Made by a program: the position numbers and the translations under genes. From Nematostella vectensis (taxonomy: Eukaryota > Cnidaria > Anthozoa > Actiniaria > Edwardsiidae), in the NCBI RefSeq assembly GCF_932526225.1, contig NC_064038.1, positions 870,001 through 934,000 of the forward strand: a stretch of 64,000 bases of DNA, written 5' to 3'. The notes below the pieces were generated by a model. It searched no databases, was not told the DNA's origin, and worked only from the letters and a program-made list of their open reading frames with translations. Below, piece by piece: positions 54,835-62,668 of the stretch. Position 1 is the first letter of the stretch. The number at the start of each line of letters is the position of its first letter.

Positions 54835-57800
54835 CTAGATAAGAATAAAACAATGATAGGAACGTTATAAGAGACATGAGCCTTGACTGATGTTACGCCG
54901 ACCCAGATAAGAAAACAACGATAGGAACGTTATCAGAGACATGAGACTTGACTGATGTTACGCCAACCTAGATAAGAATAAAACAGGGGCGGGGGCAGAT
55001 GCCTAAAGTATGGAGGGGCAGATGCCTAAAGTATGGGGGGCACATGCCTAAAGTATGGAGGGGCACATGCCTAAAGTATGGAGGGGCACGTGCCTAAAGT
55101 ATGGAGGGGCAGATGCCTAAAGTATGGAGGGGCAGATGCCTAAAGTATGGGGGGGCACATGCCTAAAGTATGGAGGGGCACATGCCTAAAGTATGGAGGG
55201 GCACATGCCTAAAGTATGGAGGGGCACATGCCTAAGGTATGGAGGGGCACATGCCTAAAGTATGGAGGGGCACATGCCTAAGGTATGGAGGGGCACATGC
55301 CTAAAGTATGGAAGGGCACGTGCCTAAAGTATGGAGGGGCAGATGCCTAAAGTATGGGGGGGCACATGCCTAAAGTATGGAGGGGCACATGCCTAAAGTA
55401 TGGAGGGGCACGTGCCTAAAGTATGGAGGGGCACATGCCTAAAGTATGGAGGGGCACGTGCCTAAAGTATGGAGGGGCACATGCCTAAAGTATGGAGGGG
55501 CACATGCCTAAAGTATGGAGGGGCACATGCCTAAAGCATAGAGGGGCACATGCCTAAAGCATGGAGGGCGGGGGCACATGCCTAAAGTATGGAGGGGCAC
55601 ATGCCTAAAGTATGGAGGGGCACGTGCCTAAAGCATGGAGGGCGGGGCACATGCCGAAAGTATGGAGGTCATTGGCATATGCCTTAAGCATGGAGGGGCA
55701 TTTGCCTACGGCCCTGATCGGCTGGTTACGCAATTTTCCCTTGTTATCAGTGAATCTGAGAAAAAAAAGATCACCGTTTTTCCCATCATTGCCTAGCAGC
55801 AAAATCGTAGTACCTTCCAAAAAGGTGCTGTGACGAAGACAGGCATGTCCTCTCGTCTGCTCATCATCACTATGGCAACGCTGCCATCAGCAAGATAACG
55901 GCGCCAGATCTCCAACCCGGTCTTGTTATTCTAGTGGTCAGAAATTGCATGTCGGACAGATGTTTAAACGGAAAGAAAGACAGACAGAAAGAAAGATGGA
56001 CAGCTAGACACGAACTGTCATGTCTGGACAGAGATTTCTAGCCAGGCAATATCCAAATTTCACCTTATAAATTCGTCTTCCTTGTCGTCCGATGGGATCT
56101 TGATTTACAGATATTATTTCCCTGTAATAAAAGAATTTTTTGGTTAACTTCCAACCTATACATCATGGTATTCCTCATGGTATTATTAAAATGCTTGCTT
56201 GAAGTGTAAAAATACTAGCAGAAAAAAATACCTATAAAAACATTTTTGTATGATTTAATATAAATGGACATAATATAAAATCAGGTAAGAACAATTAAAG
56301 CATAAATTACCTGTTAATCAAGATCTCTTTGAATTTGGGATCTAGGTTGCGAAGATCATTTGACATGAACAGAGGCTGAAATGATAAAAGGAATATAAAA
56401 GCAGACAATGGCTCTGATATACGAGTGGTAAGGCCGACATAATAGCCAAAATGAAAGATATCACAAAATTTCGGTACAAATAGGGTTTTAATTGTAAGGA
56501 TGCCTATTGGGCAACATCCCCCAAAACACACCCTTGTATGTATATCAGGTCCTCACCGCCGCTAGGATGGCCCAGATCGCCATCTGTGTCTTTGCTTGCT
56601 CATAACTCAGTCCGAAGTTACCGATGATCAACTGAAACAAGGACAAAACCGAAAAAAATACTAATGGCAATAACGTAGTCACTAGACAATAAGGTTATAT
56701 TTAAATATTTATAAATATGCTATTTTTCGTCAAGATCTGATGATAATTTGAGCTTTTTTTTCGGGGCCGACAATTTGATATCTGACCAGGAAGTGAGCGA
56801 ATTTTTGTTGTTAGATATTTTTTGCGCCGTGTTCGGTTTCTCATTTTTTTTTTACTTTGTTATTTGGCTATTTTTGACAAGCTTTGTTTGTTGGATTTTT
56901 CTGGACTTTTTGGCTTTTGGGGTTACTTACTGGTTACCCACCACTCAAATATTATCGGTCCGCCCCTTACCATATCTGGGTCATTCCAGTGCCCAGGCCC
57001 CGCGGCCGGGATGAGCTTGTCTTGATTGTCCCCGTACCAGTCGATAATTGACAGCAGACTTCGCCAGGAATCCTGGGAAATCAATTGAATGGAGACCGAG
57101 AAAGAAATCGATACTCCTCAAAGGGTAAAAGGCTTGTGGCGGTTTTTAGTCCTGGATTGTGGCGATATACTGTGTAAAATCTGATTAAAACTCGTGACAT
57201 ATTTATTCAGGGATTGTGGCGATGTAAAATCTGATTAAACCTGTGACATATTTAGGCAGAGATTGTAGTTTTCATCATATGACCGGTAGTATAGGGTTTA
57301 AAATGGCTCGTTTCGAAACGTTGTCGATAATCGACTATGACCTTGGAAGTGTGGACTGGATATGAACCTTTTCTTACCTGAATATCGCCATAATTTCGCC
57401 ACAAGTTACAATATTTTCCGATGAGCTCATAGTTGGGCTATAAATGATATAAGAAGATAAATAACACCTCAGCAATAGAGCAATAACACAACCTACATGT
57501 ACATATATGGTTGCACTTGGTCTTGTAAACTTGGTAAGCACCGTAACCATACATCCAATATTTTACACGGTGATGCGTCAGCCGGTCCAGGTCCCCCTCT
57601 CATCAAATTGGGAGCCGCCCCTGCTACAATATGTGTATCTTTCCCGTAGAACGATTTATGTTAGCAGGGGAATGGTGGTAACACTCAAGCGCACCTCTAT
57701 CTTCCTGTACACCTGGTATGCGGGCCAACTACAAGAGAACATGATCCGTCGGCCTGTGATGTTCAGAGCGCGAGTGAATAGAGGGTACCCCTGGTCCATG

Positions 57801-60800
57801 GCGGCCGGGTCGGCATAGCAACCGTCCAGCTTCAGGTAGTCCACACCCCACTCGGCCATAGTCTAATTAGCAGAGAGGACAATTATAAGAGTCTAATATT
57901 GGCAAAGAGGACAATTATAAGAGTCTAATATTAGCACAGAGGACAATTATAAGAGTCTAATATTAGCAGAGAGGACAATTATAAGAGTCTAATATTGGCA
58001 AAGAGGACAATTATAAGAGTCTAATATTAGCAAAGAGGACAATTATAAGAGTCTAATATTGTCAAAGAGGACAATTATAAGAGCCTAATATTAGCAAAGA
58101 GGACAATTATAAGAGTCTAATATTAGCAGAGAGGACAATTATAAGAGTCTAATATTGGCAAAGAGGACAATTATAAGAGTCTAATATTAGCACAGAGGAC
58201 AATTATAAGAGTCTAATATTAGCAAAGAGGACAATTATAAGAATCTAATATTAGCAAAGAGGACAATTATAAGAATCTAATATTAGCAAAGAGGACAATT
58301 ATAAGAGTCTAATATTAGCAGAGAGGACAATTATAAGAGTCTAATATTGGCAAAGAGGACAATTATAAAAGTCTAATATTAGCAAAGAGGACAATTATAA
58401 GAGTCTAATATTAGCAAAGAGGACAATTATAAGAGTCTAATATTAGCAAAGAGGACAATTATAAGAGTCTAATATTAGCAAAGAGGACAATTATAAGAGT
58501 CTAATATTAGCAAAGAGGACAATTATAAGAGTCTAATATTAGCAAAGAGGACAATTATAAGAATCTAATATTAGCAAAGAGGACAATTATAGGAGTCTAA
58601 TATTAGCAAAGAGGACAATTACAAGAGTCTAATATTAGCAAAGAGGACAATTATAAGAGTCTAATATTAGCAAAGAGGACAATTATAAGAGTCTAATATT
58701 AGCAAAGAGGACAATTATAGGAGTCTAATATTAGCAAAAAGGACAATTATAAGAGTCTAATATTAGCAAAGAGGACAATTATAAGAGTCTAATATTAGCA
58801 AAGAAAACAATTATAAGAGTCTAATATTAGCAAAGAAAACAATTATAAGAGTATAATATTAGCAAAGAGGACAATTACAAGAGTCTAATATTAGCAAAGA
58901 GGGCAATTATAAGAGTCTAATATTGTCAAAGAGGACAATTATAAGAGTCTAATATTAGCAAAGAGGACAATTATAAGAGTCTAATATTAGCAAAGAGGAC
59001 AATTATAAGAGTCTAATATTTGCAAAGAGGACAATTATAAGAGTCTAATATTAGCAAAGAGGACAATTATAAGAGTCTAATATTAGCAAAGAGGACAATT
59101 ATAAGAGTCTAATATTAGCAAAGAGGACAATTATAAGAATCTAATATTAGCAAAGAGGACAATTATAGGAGTCTAATATTAGCAAAGAGGACAATTACAA
59201 GAGTCTAATATTAGCAAAGAGGACAATTATAAGAGTCTAATATTAGCAAAGAGGACAATTATAAGAGTCTAATATTAGCAAAGAGGACAATTATAAGAGT
59301 CTAATATTAGCAAAGAGGACAATTATAAGAGTCTAATATTAGCAAAGAGGACAATTATAAGAGTCTAATATTAGCAAAGAGGACAATTATAAGAGTCTAA
59401 TATTAGCAAAGAGGACAATTATAAGAATCTAATATTAGCAAAGAGGACAATTATAGGAGTCTAATATTAGCAAAGAGGACAATTACAAGAGTCTAATATT
59501 AGCAAAGAGGACAATTATAAGAGTCTAATATTAGCAAAGAGGACAATTATAAGAGTCTAATATTAGCAAAGAGGACAATTATAAGAGTCTAATATTAGCA
59601 AAGAAAACAATTATAAGAGTATAATATTAGCAAAGAGGACAATTATAAGAGTCTAATAATAGCAAAAAATTATTTTATAATAATTATTTTATTAATAGCA
59701 AACAATAATAGGAGTCTAATATCAGGGCCGTAGCTGTGGGTGGGGCACAGGGGGCATGTGCCCCCCCCCCCCCCCCAATATTGTCAAAAATTATAAAGAA
59801 ACGACCAGATGAGGCGTGGATGTGCCCCCAAATATTTTCTTAAAGTTTGTGTATTGTGCCCCCCCCACCAATCTTACGTGTCCTGCTACGGCTATGAATA
59901 AAATAGGGAAAGAATAGTCTCTTTGTGTTATTCTTACAAATCTGTAAGTGAAAGAAAGCATACATTTCCTTCAGCTGAACTGATACGTTTGATTTACTAT
60001 AGTTATTTTATGATCATATTTACTGCCGATCCGAAACCGGCCTCAAGTTAGACTCCAAGCAGTCGCCGCTGTGTTGAGCGTTCGTTATAATCAGCAGTCG
60101 CTGGCGAGGGGATAGATGCAGTCATTGTTGGGGAGAGAAGTAGTCGTTGTTGGGAGAGAAGTACAACGCTCGACAAAGCGGATAATGCTTGCAGTATAGC
60201 CTGAAATAAACGCTAAACATTCGATTAAAATATAAACACCTATCATAATCCTCTATCACTACTATCATTAACAGTATCACGCCACATACCTCAGCATCCC
60301 TTATCACATGATTGATGCTGCCAGGGTAACCAGCACATGTCTTGGTTCCATAATCTGAAGCGATATCATCAAAATGAGAAACAGCATTTGAGATCTCAGC
60401 ACTATCCCTACTGATGTTCGGCCCTTGATATCACTATCCTAACCTCCTTTATTTTATAGGTGACAAGCCAAGCCTTATACCATCCCTTCATACAAGCCAA
60501 GCCTTATACCATCCCTTCATACAAGCCAAGCCTTATATCATACCTGTATACAAGCCATGCCTTATATCATACCTGTATACAAACCAAGCCTTATACCATC
60601 CCTTCATACAAGCCAAGCCTTATATCATACCTGTATACAAGCCAAGCCTTATATCATCCCTGTATACAAGCCATGCCTTATATCATCCCTGTATACAAAC
60701 CAAGCCTTATACCATCCCTTGGTACAAGCTAAGCCTTATACCATCGCTGTATACAAGCCAAGCCTTATACCATCCCTGTGTAGAAGCCAAGCCTTATATC

Positions 60801-62668
60801 ATACCTGTGTACAAGCAAAGCCTTATACCATCCCTGTATACAAGCGAAGCCTTATACCATCCCTGTATACAAACCAAGCCTTATACCATCCCTGTGTACA
60901 AGCAAAGCCTTATACCATCCCTGTATACAAGCGAAGCCTTATACCATCCCTTCATTCAAGCCATGCCTTATACTATCCCTGTATACAAGCCATGCCTTAT
61001 ATCATACCTGTATACAAGCCAAGCCTTATATCATACCTGTATACAAGCCAAGCCTTATATCATACCTGTATACAAGCCATGCCTCATATCATTCATTCAT
61101 ACAAGCCATGCCATATACCATCCCTTCATACAAGCCAAGCCTTATACCATCCCTGTATACAAGCCATGCCTTATATCATACCTGTATACAAGCCAAGCCT
61201 TATACCATCCCTTCATACAAGCCATGCCTTATACCACCCCTGTATACAAGCCATGCCTTATACCATCCCTTCATACAAGCCATGCCTTATACCATCCCTG
61301 TATACAAGCGAAGCCTCATACCATCCCTGTATACAAGCCAAGCCTTATACCATCCCTTCATACAAGCCATGCCTTATACCATCCCTGTATACAAGCCATG
61401 TCTTATATCATACCTGTATACTAGCCAAGCCTTATACCATCCCTTCATACAAGCCATGCCTTATACCACCCCTGTATACAAGCCATGCCTTATACCATCC
61501 CTTTAAACAAGCCAAGCCTTATATCATACCTGTATACAAGCGAAGCCTTATACCATCCCTTCATACAAGCCAAGCCTTATACCATCCCTTCATACAAGCC
61601 ATGCCTTATACCATCCCTTCATACAAGCCAAACCTTATATCATACCCGTATACAAGGCAAGCCTTATACCATCCCTTCATACAAGCCAAGCCTCATACCA
61701 TCCCTGTATACAAGCCAAGCCTTATACCATCCGTGTATACAAGCCAATCCTCATACCATCCCTGTATACAAGCCAAGCCTTATACCATCCCTGTATACAA
61801 GCCAAGCCTTATACAATCCCTGTATACAAGCCATGCCTTATATCATCCCTTCATACAAGCCAAGCCTTATACCATCCCTGTATACAAACCAAGCCTTATA
61901 CCATGCCTTGGTACAAGCTAAGCCTTATACCATCGCTGTATTAAAGCCAAGCCTTATACCATCCCTGTGTAGAAGCCAAGCCTTATATCATACCTGTGTA
62001 CAAGCAAAGCCTTATACCATCCCTGTATACAAACCAAGCCTTATACCATCCCTTGGTACAAGCTAAGCCTTATACCATCCCTGTATACAAACCAAGCCTT
62101 ATACCATCCCTGTGTAGAAGCCAAGCCTTATATCATACCTGTGTACTAGCAAAGCCTTATACCATCCCTGTATACAAGCAAAGCCTTATACCATCCCTTC
62201 ATTCAAGCCATGCCATATACCATCCCTTCATACAAGCCAAGCCTTATACCATCCCTGTATACAAGCCATGCCTTATATCATACCTGTATACAAGCCAAGC
62301 CTTATACCATCCCTTCATACAAGCCATGCCTTATACCACCCCTGTATACAAGCCATGCCTTATACCATCCCTTCAAACAAGCCAAGCCTTATATCATACC
62401 TGTATACAAGCCATGCCTTATATCATACCCGTATACAAGGCAAGCCTTATACCATCCCTGTATAAAAGCCATGCCTTATACCATCCCTTCATACAAGCCA
62501 TGCCTTATATCATACCTGTGTATAAGCGAAGCCTTATACCATCACTTCATACAAGCCAAGCCTTATATGATCTCTGTATACAAGCCAAGCCTTATACCAT
62601 CCCTGTATACGAGCCATGCCTTATATCGTACCTGCATACAAGCCAAACTTGAGTCCTTTGCTGTGGAT
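54547..62668 (-). CDS. NAGA: Alpha-N-acetylgalactosaminidase (GH27), ten exons, N-terminus outside window
   Basis: Lysosomal-type retaining glycosidase that removes terminal alpha-linked GalNAc (and galactose) from glycolipids and glycoproteins. Exons, minus strand: 62668-62632, 60354-60290, 57862-57713, 57437-57378, 57072-56971, 56631-56557, 56375-56311, 56121-56064, 55930-55814, 54834-54547. All visible junctions are GT-AG, phases agree, and the exons total 1017 nt: 338 codons plus TAG. Order of motifs: [27 protein letters not shown] with the nucleophile Asp (codon near 57826); [22 protein letters not shown] with the acid/base Asp (codon near 57386); [44 protein letters not shown]. In human NAGA a Ser/Ala pair (S188, A191) makes room for the N-acetyl group where alpha-galactosidase A has Glu/Leu. 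This protein has Ser and Ala, so NAGA rather than GLA is preferred. About the first 100 residues, including any signal peptide, must lie beyond 64000. An unusual basic tail of about 50 residues follows the normal end. Confidence 0.93.
54800..54975. repeat. Three-copy repeat of the last-exon acceptor region
   Basis: A 65-68 bp segment containing the sense sequence CTTATCTAG|GTTGGCATAAC occurs three times. The copy used by the gene has its acceptor before 54834. The middle copy has lost the AG (reads CTGGG). The outermost copy keeps an intact acceptor before 54967, but splicing there runs into TAA about 24 codons later. It is directly followed by the 23-bp minisatellite. Confidence 0.85.
54984..55716. 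repeat. 23-bp minisatellite, about 31 copies, in the last NAGA intron
   Basis: The consensus is GGGGCACATG plus CCTAAAGTATGGA. Common variants are CAGATG, CACGTG (a palindromic E-box core) and AAGGTATGG; a few copies near 55570-55660 have insertions (GGGCGGGG). The array is strongly strand-biased, G-rich on plus. Its ends, CAGGGGCGGGGGCAGATGCC at the left and CCTACGGCCCTG at the right, form an imperfect inverted pair resembling hAT termini, so it may have expanded from a small hAT-like element. It is non-coding. Confidence 0.93.
55814..55930 (-). CDS. NAGA: NAGA exon, start of C-terminal beta domain
   Basis: 117 nt, 39 codons, from acceptor ACCACTAG to AAG|GTACTA. It starts [17 protein letters not shown], with an N-glycosylation sequon (NKT), and contains SRREDMP, closer to human NAGA (RTDMP) than to GLA. 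An acceptor nine bases downstream (ACAAG) would also keep frame, so the exact start is slightly uncertain. Confidence 0.9.
56064..56121 (-). CDS. NAGA: NAGA exon ([14 protein letters not shown])
   Basis: 58 nt from acceptor TTATTACAG to AAG|GTGAAA. One base completes Arg, then [19 protein letters not shown], the linker between the barrel and the C-terminal beta-sandwich. Confidence 0.95.
56311..56375 (-). CDS. NAGA: NAGA exon ([13 protein letters not shown])
   Basis: 65 nt after acceptor ATCATTTCAG, ending AACAG|GTAATT. It encodes [19 protein letters not shown] and the first two bases of an Arg codon completed by the next exon. Confidence 0.95.
56557..56631 (-). CDS. NAGA: NAGA exon ([12 protein letters not shown])
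   Basis: 75 nt, 25 codons, from acceptor TTGTTTCAG to GCG|GTGAGG. It encodes [18 protein letters not shown] to WAILAA, the last part of the barrel. Confidence 0.95.
56971..57072 (-). CDS. NAGA: NAGA exon (DSW ... [10 protein letters not shown])
   Basis: 102 nt, 34 codons, from acceptor TTTCCCAG to ATG|GTAAGG. It encodes the [12 protein letters not shown] helix and the very conserved [10 protein letters not shown] motif at the active-site face of the barrel. Confidence 0.95.
57154..57260. repeat. Two-copy direct repeat in a NAGA intron
   Basis: GGATTGTGGCGAT begins copies at 57154 and 57211; both continue through TGTAAAATCTGATTAAA and GTGACATATTTA. The second copy is about 8 bp shorter. It lies in the intron between exons 57437-57378 and 57072-56971. 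Confidence 0.85.
57378..57437 (-). CDS. NAGA: NAGA exon with acid/base Asp ([11 protein letters not shown])
   Basis: 60 nt, 20 codons, after acceptor TCATTTATAG and before CAG|GTAAGA. It encodes [15 protein letters not shown] then YGDIQ. The Arg and Asp of WRNxxD bind substrate and act as acid/base. The stretch between WPAY and NY is shorter than in the human enzymes as I recall them. Confidence 0.94.
57713..57862 (-). CDS. NAGA: NAGA exon with catalytic nucleophile and specificity loop
   Basis: 150 nt, 50 codons, from [11 protein letters not shown] to [13 protein letters not shown] carries the nucleophile Asp. SCSWPAY carries the Ser and Ala that mark GalNAc recognition. ALNITG holds an N-glycosylation sequon. 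The donor is CAG|GTGTAC. Its acceptor (GCTAATTAG|ACT) is the terminal copy of the 32-bp minisatellite motif, and the first codon ACT is shared with the repeat. Confidence 0.96.
57862..59690. repeat. 32-bp minisatellite (~56 copies) derived from a NAGA splice acceptor
   Basis: The plus-strand unit is GAGGACAATTATAAGAGTCT plus AATATTAGCAAA, exactly 32 bp. In the sense (minus) direction each unit reads TTTGCTAATATTAG|ACTC. The unit nearest the exon reads CTGCTAATTAG|ACTATGG and is the real acceptor. Unit variants (TTGGCA, TTGTCA, AAGAATC, ATAGGAG, TTACAAG, AAGAAAAC) form larger patterns: the same series starts at 58561, 59137 and 59425, which are 18 and 9 units apart. The array decays near 59650-59720 into AT-rich sequence. 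Confidence 0.95.
59723..59896. mobile_element. Short hAT-like non-autonomous element (MITE)
   Basis: CAGGGCCGTAGC at the left end and GCTACGGCTATG at the right form 12-bp inverted termini matching at 10 positions. Inside are GGGGGCATGTGCCCCC and a C-run, features common in small hAT-type elements. The 8-bp flanks (TCTAATAT and AATAAAAT) match only partly, so a target-site duplication is not proven. It sits against the last degenerate unit of the 32-bp array, within a NAGA intron. It has no coding capacity. Confidence 0.5.
59897..60289. other. NAGA intron remainder
   Basis: Unique intron DNA with a small direct repeat: AGTCATTGTTGGGG and AGTCGTTGTTGGG, each followed by AGAGAAGTA or a close variant (about 60119-60162). 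No gene is seen. Confidence 0.6.
60290..60354 (-). CDS. NAGA: NAGA exon ([11 protein letters not shown])
   Basis: 65 nt after acceptor CGCTTCAG, ending GAG|GTATGTG. It begins with the last two bases of an Asp codon and encodes [12 protein letters not shown] to VIRDAE, the Cys-containing loop after beta-strand 3 of the barrel. It lies between the 29-bp and the 32-bp minisatellites. Confidence 0.93.
60463..62647. repeat. 29-bp minisatellite (~75 copies) derived from a NAGA exon end and donor
   Basis: The plus-strand consensus is AAGCCTTATACCATCCC plus T(T/G)(C/T)ATACAAGCC, 29 bp. In the sense (minus) direction the unit reads GGCTTGTATACAG then GGATGGTATAA or GTATGATATAA. The first unit is the end of the micro-exon (GGCTTGTATGCAG|GTACG). 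Units of the GTATGA type keep a near-consensus donor, CAG|GTATGA. Blocks are duplicated: 61110 onward matches 62212 onward, 38 units apart. Because 29 is not a multiple of 3 and the plus consensus lacks stops, long open frames arise (up to 454 codons at 60557-61921); they are artefacts. Confidence 0.95.
62632..62668 (-). CDS. NAGA: NAGA 37-nt micro-exon ([11 protein letters not shown])
   Basis: The acceptor ATGTCATAG precedes ATCCACAGC, and the donor is TATGCAG|GTACG. It encodes [12 protein letters not shown] plus one base completing the next Asp codon. The intron just before HSK matches, from memory, an intron position in human GLA. An in-frame TAG immediately upstream rules out extension. 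Its last ~17 nt together with the donor form the first unit of the adjacent 29-bp minisatellite. Confidence 0.85.

Larger units (their letters stand above)
55717..56556. other. NAGA introns around exons 55930-55814, 56121-56064 and 56375-56311
   Basis: Intron sequence only. It contains a purine-rich GAAAGAAAGACAGACAG tract near 55971-56003 and otherwise ordinary AT-rich intron DNA. No other gene is seen. Confidence 0.6.

Noticed and set aside
54707-55716. A single hAT element from the last exon to the end of the 23-bp array
   Set aside because: The stretch includes conserved NAGA coding sequence, so it cannot be one inserted element; the terminus-like motif in the exon may be coincidence.
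57507-57818. 103-codon plus-strand frame
   Set aside because: It is antisense to the NAGA exon that carries the catalytic nucleophile; a shadow of that exon.
57862-59690. CRISPR-like regular array
   Set aside because: The whole 32-bp period is repeat with no unique spacers, and it sits in a eukaryotic intron. The same applies to the 23- and 29-bp arrays.
60557-61921. 454-codon plus-strand open frame encoding a Tyr/Pro/Ser/Leu-rich repeat protein, with several overlapping shorter frames
   Set aside because: It lies wholly in a 29-bp minisatellite whose plus-strand consensus lacks stop codons, so every frame stays open. The opposite strand carries NAGA exons at both sides and the array is in its intron.
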